Of a stretch of DNA of 64,000 nt, positions 12,144 through 24,744 are shown one piece after another. Positions within the stretch are counted from its first letter, which is position 1. Every line of letters starts with the position of its first letter. A model generated the notes under the pieces. It had not been told where the DNA came from. It ran no database searches and saw only the letters and a list, made by a program, of their open reading frames with translations. The stretch is from Chrysopilus asiliformis (Eukaryota > Arthropoda > Insecta > Diptera > Rhagionidae), in the NCBI GenBank assembly GCA_964034945.1, contig OZ035960.1:13525957-13589956 (forward strand), in the 5' to 3' direction. Both the position numbers and the translations under genes were made by a program.

Positions 12144-12417
12144 TCATTTTTTTAATCATTGTTCGTAGTTTTTCATCAGTTTTGTTTCAAGCAATTAATA
12201 TTTCACAAAACATCAGCAAATCTTCAAAGCTATAAGATTTTTATAATCTATATTAGAATCATATAGAAGTAAAGTCAAACCTGTATAAGCGGGGCCTTAC
12301 GTGATCCTTTACTTATGTATATATGTTTCCTACTTATCCAGGTTCGACTGTATTACCATGATTCTGATCAACTTGTCACTCGAGACGACACGACTCTGAC
12401 GTATTACTAAGGCAGTT

Positions 12418-12600
12418 ATGCAGAATTTTTGGTACAGCCAAACCACTGCCAGATTCGGATTCAGCGACCCCAAATTACCCAGAAAAGACTCTTATATCGT
12501 GTGCACCAGAGTGAGTGTCCTCCTGTTTAATCAGTTTTGGTCGACGAAAGATTTCCTTCGACCAATTAGTCGATCGAAAATAAGTTACATGAAGCCACCC
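12418..12600 (+). repeat. Family X repeat, copy 1
   Basis: It contains AGATTCGGATTCAGCGACCC, AAATTACCCAGAAAAGACTC, TTATATCGTGTGCACCAGA and GGTCGACGAAAGATTTCCTT. Shared with 21137 (-), 21408 (+), 47255 (-) and 61458 (+). Confidence 0.8.
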
Positions 12601-12838
12601 CTGGGCACCAATCATGTATTCCGACGCGTCTCTGTCTTTCGACTCCGACGCAGCTTTCAACTCTTGACTTCGCCATATCAGCAGCTTCAAATTTCCTGGA
12701 ATGAGAGTCAGAATCACCTTTCGATTCATAGTGACGATTTCGCGAAATTTCAAGCTGCAGATATGGCGAAGTCAAGAGTTGAAAGCTGCGTCGGAGTCGA
12801 AAGACAGAGACGCGTCGGAATACATGATTGGTGCCCAG
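12601..12838. mobile_element. Foldback element, GGGCACCAATCATGTATTCC, copy 1 (238 bp)
   Basis: The left arm GGGCACCAATCATGTATTCC-GACGCGTCTCTG continues to CTTGACTTCGCCATATC; the right arm is its reverse complement. Arms are about 78 bp around an 80-bp loop. A second copy is at 62931. It is inserted in or beside a family X copy. The overlapping open frames on both strands are by-products. Confidence 0.9.
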
Positions 12839-12920
12839 ACTTTTCCCTCCCCTCGACACCCCTCGTCTGGTGTCTCAAAACAACGTTTCCAAAATCGGTG
12901 ACAGCGATTACTCAATAACC

Positions 12921-13015
12921 ACCCAACCGAATTCTATGAAATTTTGTTATCGCGCGTTAGTTTTAGTTTTAGACGAGAGCTTTTGTTATCGCGCGTTAGT
13001 TTTAGTTTTTTAAAA
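12921..13015 (+). repeat. Short tandem duplication
   Basis: TTTTGTTATCGCGCGTTAGT followed by TTTAGTTTT occurs twice, 40 bp apart. Confidence 0.75.
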
Positions 13016-13985
13016 AAAAAAAAGAATAAAACGAAAGGTCCTGTAAGAATTACGTGAAGTTCCTTTTTCTCTAGGTCGGGAATTAAAAAACTCTGCAAAG
13101 AAAATGTGAATTTAGTTTTTCCCGAAAAATCAGCAAAAGTAGGATTTTGAGATCGCCGAGCATGGCTCGGTCTTCCTGGTACTGATAAATAAAGTGAGCA
13201 ACAAATGTAGAAATGACTGTGTCCAAAATTTTAGCAAAAAAACCCCCACCACCAAATCCCAAGATCCCCACAAATCTCAAATTTTGTGAACAACTAACGT
13301 ACAAACTAAAACAAAAGGATATCTTAATGAAAAAACACAACTGTAATGATTTTCTTCTTTTTTTTTGTATTTTTCAATGAATAAAAAAATTTCAGCATTT
13401 CCTTAAGGTGTTGTATAAATATTTTTTTTAGGTTTTTATTATAAATTTTTTTCTCTTTCAATTATTTTTTCCTTTAAATGTAATTACAAATAAGCTGTAA
13501 AATCGAAGCAATAATAAATTTCTTATATAGTTTTTTTTATCTCTTTAATTATTTTTTCAATAGTAGAAAAATTGTTAAACAGAAAAGAAAAAATATTTTA
13601 ACAAAACAATTTCTATATATCGATTTTTTATCTTATGTCAGTTGAAATAAGCATTCTGTATTCGTTTTAATATGTATATATATATTAAAATTAAATGATT
13701 TATAAAAAAACGTATCCTCGTATTTATATTCTTCTGCTGTCATCGCTTTTCTTATTTTAGTAACAATTGAAAAAAAAACTTTTCCTTTTTCTTTGTCAAA
13801 TTGCCGCTCCTGTTTTCTGTTTTGCTCTTTTTTTAAAAAATAAAATTTTGCTTGTGTAGTTTTTATTTTTCATCTTGTATATGTGTGTAATTTGTTGAAT
13901 TGAGGGTGTATGTGTTTAATATTTTACTTGAATCGACGATTTTTTTTTTATTAATTAACATAAAAACAATTTATTTGCAATTAAT
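13016..13985. other. 3' flank of eRF3, AT-rich
   Basis: It holds the likely minus-strand 3' UTR of eRF3, with several TTTATT (AATAAA reversed) sites such as 13970. I see no gene in the remainder. Confidence 0.45.
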
Positions 13986-16900
13986 TTATTCAATAACTTT
14001 TAACACTTTTCCGATAGCGATAGTCTTGTCTGTAAAGAGAATTAATAGAAGGCAATTTAGATTATTTTTTAACATGAAATTTCCAAAAAAAAAAATTGAC
14101 AACTGATTTAAAGCACAGTTGAATCATTTTTATGCTTATGGCGAGTTTCACAAAACTTTTGGTGATCACTAAATCGAGGTAATGGGCTGTTATTGCTTTG
14201 AGAGCCGGCTACAATAACGAAAGTTAACAAATTACGTACAATTTAGATTATTTAAGTCAAAGAATTCCTAAGGTTTGAGTGAGCGCAAACGAACCTCCCA
14301 CAACCTCGACTTAAAAATTTTATGACATTCCCCATAAGTCTTTCCGTTGTTAAAAATTCTTCAATACTTACTTTCATCTCTTAATGTAAATCTACCCATT
14401 TGTGGGAATAGTTTAAATTGCTCGAGACAAATCATACCCGAACATTCAATTCTCATAATAGCGACCTGATCCTGTTTGACAAACCTTGGACGTGTTTTTG
14501 ATTTTTCACCCGTTTTCTTATCAACTAAACAAATAAGAGCCTGAAATTTTACAAATAAAAGTCTTAATACAAACAGTTTTTCGAATAGAATAAAAGATCG
14601 ACTAACTTTTACAGTGATTTCCTCAGCGGCGCAATGTATATGCATAACGGCCGAATAACCAGCACAGATAATTGATTTATGTTCTAAGATGACAACTTGA
14701 GCGTCAAAGATTTTTCCCGTTTTGATTGGATTGGAGGCATCGCACAAGACAAAACCAGGTGATACGTCTTCCTCTTCGATTCCCTAAATTGAATAAATCA
14801 AAGCGTCATTAGAGCTATCTAAATAAATAAATGTTTTTCAATGAATTTCTTACCTTCAGTTTAATTTTGACATTTTCGCCGGGGCCTACAGCAGTAACTT
14901 CATCGTCATCTGACCATAATTGATCGACAGATACTTGAGTCTAAAACGAAACGCCAATAAGTAACACATCTTTGAATTGAAAATGCGAAAAATATTACCC
15001 TATTTGGCATCACCAATAAATTTTGTCCCTTTTTCGCACATCCCGATTCAACTTTGCCCATTACCACCGTTCCCATATCCTTATATTTATCGACAATCGG
15101 CATTATAAAAGGTCCATCGATTTTCCGATTCAATGACGGCAATTCATCGATGAATGGTATAAAAGCCGGCCCCCGATACCATGGGCAAGTGGCTTCATCG
15201 ATCTGCTCTCGCAGACCCATGCCGGTTAGTCCTGAACAAGGCATAAAGGTTAAGTCCTTAGCTGGATTGAAACCCAATTTTTTGAGGTATGGCAATATTT
15301 TGTCTTTACATTCGTTGTAGCGTGCTTCATCCCAATTAACCGTCGGATCATCCATTTTATTGACAAGTACAACCAAATGTTTAACACCAGCCGTTTTAGC
15401 CAACATAGCGTGCTCTCTGGTCTGCCCTCCACGATCGAAACCCGTTTCAAATTCTCCTTTCCGCGCCGATATTACGAGTACAGCTAAATCGGCCTGTGCA
15501 GCGCCACCAATCATATTCGGTACGAAACTTTTATGGCCAGGCGCATCCAATATTGTAAAATGTTTACGTTCAGTTTCGAAGAATGCCCGACCAACTTCTA
15601 CTGTTTTGCCTTTGTCGCGCTCTTCCTGATTTGTATCCAGCGCCCATGATAAGTACCAGCTCTCCCGAGATTTTTCGCGTGCCTCACGTTCGTATTTCTC
15701 TAGTGTTCGCTTGTCGACCATTCCGGTTAAGGACATTATCTGTCCACCAATTGTTGATTTACCAGCATCTAAGAAAATGAAATTATCATCACAAGTTCAT
15801 AAAGTAGAACATACCAAACTTACCAACATGACCAATGAATACGACATTGACGTGCTCCTTTTTGCTTTTGTTTTCTTCAATTTTTGGTGCCTTTTTCTTT
15901 GATACTTTTGGTACTACTTCGTCCTCGACATCGCCATCCTCTAATTCATCGGCATCTTCATCATCGGGTGTTATGACAGGTTCTTCTTCAACGTCCCAAC
16001 TGTCGACGGGGTCATTTTCTATAACAGAAAAAAAACACAACAAAATGTTAACACTTTCCGACCAAAAATGTTCTTCTTAACCGTTCATATTGTCTAGCTT
16101 GCATGAGTTTGATATAATTTAAAATGCAAAGGCTGACTATTTACTTAATTATGAATTGTTTATGTCTACCAGTTGTAAAAGTAACAGACGGGCTAAATGT
16201 TAGTAAATATGAGTTTTTTTTAACATGCAGAGTTGTGATAGAAGGGTGATTTATTATTGTTACACTTGTATCGGCTAGATTCTCCGATTTTTACGTAAAA
16301 AGTATTTCTAAATAATTCACGAATCTATTATATATTAGACAAAAGTGGACCATTTCTTCCCCTTCCCCATTCAAACGAAATTTTTTTGCAATTTTCTCGA
16401 AAACGGTGAGTCATATTAAAAAACTTATAAAGGCAAAATGTATTTAGATGATTTTACATAATTCATCCATGCATCAAAATCCAATCGGACCACTGCTTCC
16501 CTCCTCTCCCATACAAGTGGAATACTTTTTCCTTTTTTCTCGAAAACTGAGTATCGTATCGAAAAATTTATAAAGATGAAATGTGTTTAGAATATGATTT
16601 TACATAACTTATATATACATCAAAATCCAATCGAACCTTTTCTATGAAATATATCGCCCCAGTTGTCAAAAAAATAGCTTATTCCGGCGAGATATTTCTT
16701 GGGATAAAAAATCGGTAATCTTTAGTGTAATTTTGTGTCTTTATCCGTTCGCAAGATATTATAATTAGTATAAGAACAATTTTTAGTTAGAAATTTTCGC
16801 GCAAACTAACAGTTTTTAATATAAAGGTAATAAAATTCTTTACATTGTTATTTACAGTCGAACCACGGTAACTCGAGCTTGAAGCAGCAAAAAAAAATCT

Positions 16901-18515
16901 CGCAATATCGAGGCATTCGATGTTAGACTTATGCTATTTTTTCTACTTCTCAATTCTGGGAGGCCTTATTCTTCATAGGAGTATCAACAAGACCTTTCTT
17001 TCTTCTGTTGCAACCACTATTCGTAAATAAATAGATGTGTATGTTGTAACTTCTGAAAATTAATTACAGTGTGATCTCTAATCCAGGAACTAAGGAATTT
17101 CTTCCATATTTTCGGCTTAAATTTGAATTTGGAACTTTTCTGCTCATGGACCTAAACACGGACCTTGCCTCCCGCCGCCTGAATACTCCTTCAAGCTCTG
17201 TAACAGGACACAATGGACGATAAGGCTATGTACTGTCGCGCCAAGTCTTCGTTGCAGTGTGATGAGGAGTATTCAGAGTGCGAATGGATTGTATGAATGG
17301 TTGAATGAATGATGTCTTGAGCTGTGCTTCGGCATTAGAGGCAATTTGCCTAAGCTCCTGGCATAAACATATAAAAAATAAAAAAAATATTGTTAACATG
17401 CACTTTTGCATGCAGACTACAATTTTTTGCCATCTATTGGTGCTAGTGAACAGATAAATATGGAAAAAATCAAAGTCTTTCATCTAAAAGTTGGTCTCAA
17501 TCTTGTTTTTTGGTGGCGCAATAATTTTTTTTTAAATAACTTCAAGATTTACTAATATAAAAATTATCTAACATGATGTAATTCTCACGATAAATTTTCC
17601 ATTGTTTTTAATGTTTTCAATGATTAATCAATTACAACTAAATTCAGCATCACTCCCAGATCAACAATTATTCAGAAAATCTGCGTGAAAAATTGAAATT
17701 CTTTGTCCTTGACTTTGAGAAAGTTTCAATCATTCAGACATACAGCCGATATTTACAATTACCAATGGGAAATTTAAGAAAAGCACAATGATTGATGGAA
17801 ATCAGGTTCGAACCAGTCCCACTGAACAAAACTAGGCGGAAATTAGCTAGAGGTGAAGTGGGCAATTCCAAAGTGTCGTGTCGACAAAAGCAGAAAGTTG
17901 AAACATTTGAGGTTAGGTTGTCTCACGATGGATGGGTGCGGAAGGTGCATAAAATGTGGACACATTTTACCAGAATCTACTCGCATTCGACCACCTTTTG
18001 GACTTATGTGAGTCAACTGTTGCGATTTAAAAGGAAATTACGGTTCATCTACCGTTTCGAATGCAGCGAAACTCTATCACTTTAGAATGTCAGTAATTGC
18101 TCTCGCTGATGGAAATTCACATGGCAAATTACTGTCGTCTCGAGGATGTTTCCGAAACAGTTCAAAACAGGAATCACGTCAAAGTGGCCTAAAAAAAACC
18201 CGACACGACAGCAGTTTTCGTAGAAAGCCGTCAGACTGGGACAAAAAAGGCTGATTTGTGTCCTTATTTACCATTATTTTCCGATAGTTTCTCGTCAACT
18301 TCCGGCGGAGTCTCCACTTTTGGCGGAGCCTCGGGTTTTTCCGTGTTCTCGGTCGTTGTTGGTGTAGTCTCGGCACTAATCGTAGGAGTCGTCGGTAAAT
18401 TCTGGTTTTGCTGGCCGCCGCCGCCGCTGAATTGGAAACTGGGAACGAATTCCATTGCATTCACGTTTAATGTGGAAAATTTAGCACTGATTTCGGCGTT
18501 ACTCTCCTGTGCCAT
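13986..18515 (-). CDS. eRF3: Eukaryotic peptide chain release factor 3 (eRF3/GSPT1), 7 exons
   Basis: GTPase that partners eRF1 in stop-codon recognition and peptide release in the cytosol. Exons, read down the minus strand, are 18515-18272, 16018-15824, 15768-14999, 14940-14854, 14783-14607, 14540-14372 and 14029-13986; all phases agree and give 561 residues. The N-terminus holds a PAM2-type PABP-binding motif (LNVNAMEFVPSF, residues about 16-27), then a Gly/Gln and Thr/Pro-rich linker and an acidic stretch. G-domain motifs are GHVDAGKST (split by intron 2 inside the P-loop, about residue 144), DAPGHKSF and NKMD. The C-terminal translation-factor barrels end in RPRFVKQDQVAIMRIE, FPQMGRFTLRDENKTIAIGKVL and the stop. 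The start is the ATG at 18515; the longer open frame upstream begins with GTG. Intron 1 (2.25 kb) carries repeats. The length is a little shorter than the roughly 620 residues usual in flies, mainly in the disordered N-terminus. Confidence 0.97.
16350..16660 (+). repeat. Dispersed repeat in eRF3 intron 1, two tandem units
   Basis: The unit TCGAAAACGGTGAGTCATAT ... ATAAAGGCAAAATGTATTTAG ... CATCAAAATCCAATCG occurs at 16393-16490 and, diverged, at 16540-16640. Another copy is at 61080-61190. Confidence 0.75.
16661..18260. other. Rest of eRF3 intron 1
   Basis: No exon, RNA gene or structured repeat that I can support. A 97-residue plus-strand frame at 17792 and an 85-residue minus-strand frame at 17483 show no recognisable domain. 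Confidence 0.4.
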
Positions 18516-19495
18516 TTTCGAATAACTAATAACTCGATCCACCAGCTTTTGTACCGTCTTAACTAGCTTGATTCAGTTGTTGTGGTTTATTTTACAATAA
18601 AAACCTGCGACCCAAGTGCTTCAGCTCGGTCTCACGCTTTTTTTCGGCTCAAAAATGGCCTCGAGAGTGAGTCACACGTTGATTTGCCTTGCGGATTTTT
18701 TTTCCCCAAAATTACCTTTTGTGTTGATTTCACACAACGATCTTTGTGGAATATTTTTATTCAGGAAATACCTTCATTAAATTAAATTTAATAAATAAAT
18801 AAATAAATTTCAATTCCCACAAGCAACGTAAAATGCACTCTAAAATGTCAAAATTTAAATTTAGAAGTTTATTGTGTGGTAGAAACTAAACATATCGTCA
18901 TGTTTGTTGTTTTTGTATATTCTAATATGGTGCTATTTTGGTAATTTTTAGACCTATAGTGGTGGAACGTAGCTACATTTACAGAACCATAGAATCGCAA
19001 TTTGCAACTTGATATAAAAATTGTGTAGGTCGAGTGGAACAAGCAAAGTTAACGTTACGTTCTAATTTGGGAATCGCGCTATTAGTAGCTTTATTTTAAA
19101 AGCGCACAACGCTTGTGTTTTTGTAAGCCCAATTCCAGCGAAGCCCAGTCGTGTTCTATCAAGAAGACGGTGGAATATTGTTAATAATAGTGTGATCTTC
19201 CGCAAAAATTTAAATTGATTAAAAAAAAAATATGATATTTTCACAAATATTATTTTAAATTGATTCGTAGATTTTTCATTATTCCGAATTTACCCTGGAC
19301 GTATAAGGCTTAGATTCGCAGGACTGAACGAAAAAAAATTAACTGGAAAGTTTAACGAATTAACTGACGTTTCTGTTGAATTCTTCCGTTTTGTAAACAA
19401 CATAAATCCTAACCTCATTTTTAACTGTGAAATGTATGAAAGTTAATTTGAATTTTCCACTATAATTCAGTTGAAATTTGTCTGCAATTTATAGA

Positions 19496-20671
19496 ATGCT
19501 AACTTATTGCGCTTATCAAGGGTCAGACTTGTTTAAATATAAACAGTTCTGAATTAATTTTCAATTTATTTCAGGTGTTGTATGCAGCGGGTGCCATGTT
19601 CGAAAACAACGTTTTTTGCAATCCCAAAAGATGAACGTCGACGGATTTGGATAGAAAATTCAGGAAACCCGACGCTAAAAACACTTCCGGACAATGCGAT
19701 TAAATATTTCTGTGAGAATCATTTTCATTCGAAAATGATTCGTTACCAATTTTCCCGATCAACCCTGCACAAAAGCGCGGTTCCAATTCCGTACTCTTCC
19801 ATCCAAGATTTCAAGTACTTTTACTTTAAATATTTGTCCTAAGTAGTGTTTCCTAGTTTTTATTGTAGAAAAACATTTCCTACAAAAAACCACAACAAGC
19901 CAGTATTTAAGAATCTAAGTAGTGATATTTACCCGTTAAACAGAGATGCTTCAGCAAAGCACCGTATTGATAATGGAGTGGAACAGATTCAGAAAGTCGA
20001 TTATGTTACTACGGAATCACACCACACCCTGCCCAATAAAATAAATGAATATAGTAATATTAACAAAACGAAAGTTCCCATAATTCCACCGAAACAAGTC
20101 GACATAAGAAGCTCCAATTTGGGAAATTCAGGACAAGATCCATCGAACCTATCTCGCAATGATAAACCAATTTCGGTTAAAAGAATTATGAGTTCAAATT
20201 CAACTCCACCCGATTCCACCCCAGTAACCAAACGCAGTAAAACGTAAAAAAAAGTACTTGAACAATCGTACAGCAAATGATTTATTTATTTTTCTTCGTA
20301 GAATAAATTTAAATACAGACGCAAGCCGTAATGGCAGAGAAACTACTCTTGACGTGGACCAAATTGATGAGGAACATTGCCAAAATGATGCGCAAGAGAA
20401 TATCACAAGTGCAAATACTGAAAAAAATAATAAAAACGCAAAGGACCAAAGCAATGAATTACACATTCCTAAGCAACAAGTTTTTGTGGCGTCAGCAAAT
20501 GAATCTCCGCCTGAAATGGACCAAAACAGCTACCAAGAAGATATGCATTTTGCACTTTCACTGGTTGGATATTTTAGCCGATTGCCTCATCGTAAAAAAA
20601 TACTAGCCAAATTGAAAGTGATACAATTTTTAACGGAGTTGGAGCTCAATGATTGTTCAAACATACTGTAA
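19496..20671 (+). CDS. THAP zinc-finger protein with C-terminal BESS motif, 4 exons
   Basis: Exons 19496-19521, 19575-19814, 19869-20243 and 20302-20671 join in phase (introns of 53, 54 and 58 bp) to give 336 residues. The THAP C2CH finger is MLTYCAYQGC (exon 1), then FFAIPKDERRRIW, then CENHF, closed by the characteristic AVP motif (SAVPIPY). The cysteine spacing only comes out right when the tiny 26-nt first exon is included, which is why I chose that start; its donor (GG/GTCAGA) is weak, so exon 1 is the least certain part. The middle is Ser/Thr/Asn-rich and probably disordered. The last exon ends in a BESS motif (DMHFALSLVGYFSRLPHRKK then KLKVIQFL), a protein-interaction module of insect transcription factors. 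Expected to be a nuclear DNA-binding protein or a domesticated P-element-type THAP domain; the target is unknown. Divergent from eRF3, 980 bp away. Confidence 0.8.
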
Positions 20672-21136
20672 TTCCTATTAATTCTATACTGATTATCAAT
20701 TTTAAACCAGAATCATTTTGAAGATATATGTCTGAATTAAAATCTAATAAGGATTAAAATGTTTTAGTTTGCAATATTTATCCAGATTGTTAGGTACTTT
20801 TTGGAGAAAAATTTCTGCGTTTAAAATACACTCATACCAGTATTTTTTTATTTTTGGAAATATGTGCAAGTAAAAATAAAATGCTCCTGTGCTAAGCTAA
20901 TATTTTATTTAAACTTTATAAGAACATAAATTTTTCTCATACATAGATTTTTGTTTTTTAAAAAGAAAACAGGCACACATAACTAAGCGAATGGTGCTCT
21001 GATCGCATCAACTAGAAAACTTGAGACGTATTAATTTGAGGAACGGCGCAAGGAAGCCAAATGTAAGAGTAAGGGAATGGGTTTTAGGCAAAAAAGACAG
21101 GTCCAAAAGCGGCGATTGATCTTTAATGACACAAAA
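20672..21136. other. 3' flank of the THAP-BESS gene
   Basis: Probable 3' UTR with AATAAA at 20876-20881. Nothing else recognised. Confidence 0.4.
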
Positions 21137-21265
21137 TTGGGGTGGCTTTATTTTTACTTATTTTCGATCGATTGACTAGTCGAACGAAATCTTGCGTCGA
21201 CCAAAAATTATTAGACAGGCCGACACTGATTTTGCTGCACACGAAATAAATCTTTTCTGGATAAT
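21137..21265 (-). repeat. Family X repeat, copy 2 (reverse)
   Basis: Contains TTTTCGATCGATTGACTAGTC and ACGAAATCTTGCGTCGACC, then AGGCCGACACTGATTTT: the reverse of the right half of copy 1. Together with 21408-21530 it makes an inverted pair. Confidence 0.75.
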
Positions 21266-21407
21266 TTGAGGTTGCTAAATCTGCCTGTTGTTTGACTGAG
21301 TCAGCTCAACTTTTTGAGATATGAAGCAAAAAGGATTGTTGATTGCCAAAAAAATTAATATTTAAACCAATTTATGAATCACTCTACATATCTTAAATAG
21401 TAGAGCT

Positions 21408-21530
21408 GACCCATGCAAACCAAGCCAAGATCCGGATTCAACGATCCTAAATTACCCAGAAAATACTCTTATATCGGATGCACCAGAATGAGTGTCGGCC
21501 TGTGTAATAATGCTCACCTCGGCCTTTCAA
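21408..21530 (+). repeat. Family X repeat, copy 3
   Basis: GATCCGGATTCAACGATCCT, AAATTACCCAGAAAATACTC and GCACCAGAATGAGTGTCGGC match copy 1 in the same order. Confidence 0.8.
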
Positions 21531-22494
21531 AAATTTTTTGCGTGCACACGTATTTTGATTAAAATTTGATTAAAAAATAAGTGGTTTTAATTTTTTGAAA
21601 AAAAGGAAAGCCACTGCGCGGCTTTTATGTAACAGCGACTTAATTTTAAATATGTTTTGATCCACCAATCTACCAGTAAAATATGAAAGCTTAGCGTTAT
21701 GCTTCTGGAATAGGGATCAGGCAAAAAGCACGCCTGGAATGCAATGGGATTAAAAATATCATGTAAAAGGGAAATTAACGGAATGTAAAAGGTTTACAGT
21801 TTTTTGTTTGTTCAAATTTAGCATCAAATATTATTGTATTTGGAACTATAGAGAGAGCTTTTTCTTTAAAAAAAAAACGAGAAATCATCTGTCGGATTAC
21901 TCTCCAAAGTATCCATTTCGGTTCAAATGATGTAAAACGCATGCAATTAGTATCAGCACAATTAAAGAGTCAAATACGATCCGAACCAAAAAATAGAACC
22001 AGAGAGATACCTTATCTATTATATTGGGAATTTTCGCCTGTAATCTCTTTCCTCTAAAGATATCACCATTTATTGCATTTTGTGCAATTACTGCGTCGAC
22101 TCTTTGATGGAATCTAAAATTCAAATATTAATAAAAAAAAAAGACAAAAATTAGTTTTTTTTTTAAATCAGTTGACATAATACCCACTTGACATAAGCAG
22201 AACCAATGGGAAATTCAAAAATGGAAGTTAGGCTAGGAATGTAAACATATGCATTTCTCCAGCGTGCCTCAAGGCTGGTTTTGAGGCTTCTCCACGTTGT
22301 TCTTGCTGGCAAGTTAGAAATCTGGAAGTAACAACAAAAACATTATTAAATGAATTCAATATAAGACAGTCCAAAATCGAAATTCTGTTAAAAATTTAAG
22401 TCTGATAAACTATCGAAAACAAATAATGATAAACTATCCAAAACAAATAATAATAATTATAAAAAAAACACTAATAAACCTCAAAATAAATAAT

Positions 22495-22623
22495 AGGCCC
22501 TATCACAGAATCCGATACGATTGGTTCGGATCGTAAACTCAATGTTGTTGTTAGTGTTTTATACCAACAACAACATTGAGTTTACGAACCGAACCATCCG
22601 TATCGGATTCTGTGATAGGGCCT
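22495..22623. mobile_element. Hairpin clan member A (129 bp)
   Basis: AGGCCCTATCACAGAATCCG and CGGATTCTGTGATAGGGCCT form a stem that continues almost to the centre. The core is AATGTTGTTGTTAGTGTTTT then ATACCAACAACAACATT. Confidence 0.92.
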
Positions 22624-23378
22624 AATAACTATGGGTATTCACTCCAGCCCACAAAATGAGTTTTTCACCATTTGCGAAGTGAAGTGAATACCAATTATTA
22701 TACACATACACCTAATTGTTTTTGTGTAAAACTTTCTTTTACGCGATTAAATAAAAATGAAATTCTTTTTTAACACGATTTGATTAAATTCAACGAAATC
22801 AAAAATGACAAACTTTTATGTGTAAAGAAAAGCTACAACTTTGGTATAAATTTTGTCCTTTTCGTTTTTTTGTCCTTAATTTAAAAAGACATGTTGATCA
22901 GCTGTAAATGGAATTGCTGAACTTACAAAATTATATAGGATTTCTAGTGGACCTAATTCTATTTGATTTATATATCATAAGTTATGACCTTTGATTCTCA
23001 CCTTAATCCAAAAACCATGATTAATGTTCGGTGGCTGCTTAAAAAAACCAAACATTTTCTCAACAAAATTATTTCTTAACTGTAATTTAGTTCAGCAAAA
23101 TTTAGTTTGGCCAAAGCAAAATATTGTTGATCAAAATGATTATTTTATACACAGCGAACTTTTAATATTCCACAAATTTTTCAAATGCAATTGCGAAACT
23201 AAATTCTTTACAAGATCTTGATAAGTGATAAAAGGGGATGAACCAAAATTCCAAAGTCAATTACACTTAAAGTAAGCTAGATATACATTCGTGAAAGGAA
23301 ATTTTGTAGTACCGCCCAAAGTACAAAAATCTAGGCTTTAAGCCCTGTTTACAAATGTTTTTCTTGAGATATTCAATC

Positions 23379-23472
23379 TATCGCCAAATACGATACGAAT
23401 CGTAAATGTAATGTTGTTATTAGTGTTTGTTAACAACATACGATTCGAATCACCCGTACTGTATTCGGCGAT
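23379..23472. mobile_element. Hairpin clan member D (about 94 bp)
   Basis: TATCGCCAAATACGATACGA pairs with the right arm ending GTATTCGGCGATA; the core AATGTTGTTATTAGTGTTTG then TTAACAACAT matches A and B. The right arm is partly scrambled and the terminal GGCCC is absent. Confidence 0.75.
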
Positions 23473-23576
23473 AAAGCACAGAATGTATTTCGTGAATTTT
23501 ATTCACCTATCGAAAAATCTGTTTACCCAGCAAAAGTTCATACACTTTGAATTTTTTCTAGCAATTTGCTATGTAA

Positions 23577-23971
23577 AGCCTAATACGCAGTTCGAGTAAA
23601 ATGAAATTTTAACGCGGTCTCCAAATTGGCACATTAAAACCAAAGTAAAAACTGTTTGTGGAGAAATCAAATATTCTTCCATTTTTTTAAATTAAAAAAC
23701 CACACTCGTTAATAAAACTGGAAACAGAACCTCTATTATTTTCATCTGTCAAATTTTTACCTCGAATTTAATGTACCGAACAGTTAAAATGCTGGTAAAA
23801 TCAAGTGGAGACTTTCTACGCCATCTAGTGTAGGCAACATTGCAACATGAGTTTTTCACATCATTTTACCAGCGAACTGCGTGCCGCTTGGTAAAATTTC
23901 TGAGGTTAAATTTAAGCTCAGTGTTAAATTTGTATAGGAAATTTCATTTTACTCGAACTGCGTACTAGGCT
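23577..23971. mobile_element. MITE with AGCCTAATACGCAGTTCGAG termini and TAA duplication (395 bp)
   Basis: AGCCTAATACGCAGTTCGAG plus TAAAATGAAATTT is mirrored by AAATTTCATTTTA plus CTCGAACTGCGTACTAGGCT. TAA stands directly on both sides (23574-23576, 23972-23974), fitting a PIF/Harbinger-type element. No transposase inside. Confidence 0.88.
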
Positions 23972-23974
23972 TAA

Positions 23975-24744
23975 CAATTCAAGTTGCACCTAAATAAAGC
24001 TTACGATATTCAAAAACAGAAATCTCATATTCCATAATAAAATTTCGGAATAAATTCGTGAAGTTGTCAAAACTTGTATTTGTACTTGTATATTTCGAAA
24101 AAAAAAAATTGAAATTTAGACCAAGATTCCACTTTTGAATTTATTCGGTTTAATATCTTTGTAGACTGTCCAGTACTATCTTTGTCGCAAGTACCTTCAG
24201 TTTTAAAAGTGTAATTAAACTAGAATTTACTCGAAGAGCGTGTAAACACTCGGTGAAAGTATGTCTTTACTGAAATTTTATCTCGAGACACTTTACATGT
24301 GCTCGAAGGCTTCTCGTCCCGGATAAATGTTTGGTAGAGTATTCGGTAGAGAATATTTTTTTCCAGTAGAGCTCAGAGAGCCTAATAGACTGTCTGATTA
24401 ACTCCAATTAAAGCAGTCTATTAGACCAGTTAGAACAGTTGTTCACGAGATTAGAACAGTCCATAAACAACTTTTCAATTTATTAAAATAACTAACTAAA
24501 TTATTTTGAGACCACTGACATGAGTTCTTTACTTATATTAATTGATTTCAGGTATTTTGGCAATTACTTGTAACGTAACAATGAATCAAATTTTTTAAAT
24601 TTTTCTGCAGTAGATCTCTAGCATTTTTTCTCTACCGTGTAAATGAGCATTACAAAAAATGTACTAGAGAAGCTAGTAAATTTTGCTTCATTTGGAAAAG
24701 TTTGTATGTTGACAAGTTGGCACAGTTTTCGTTAAAAAAATATA
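23975..24744. other. Upstream region of the thiolase gene
   Basis: No repeat or exon recognised. It should contain the thiolase promoter and 5' UTR; no core motif stands out. Confidence 0.35.

Noticed and set aside
12475..12918. Overlapping open frames on both strands with shared peptide parts
   Set aside because: Explained by the foldback element and family X; the repeated peptides come from the two arms.
15054..15629. Plus-strand open frames across the G domain of eRF3
   Set aside because: Antisense shadows of the conserved eRF3 exon.
17792..18085. 97-residue open frame in eRF3 intron 1
   Set aside because: No recognisable motif and no second exon; likely chance.
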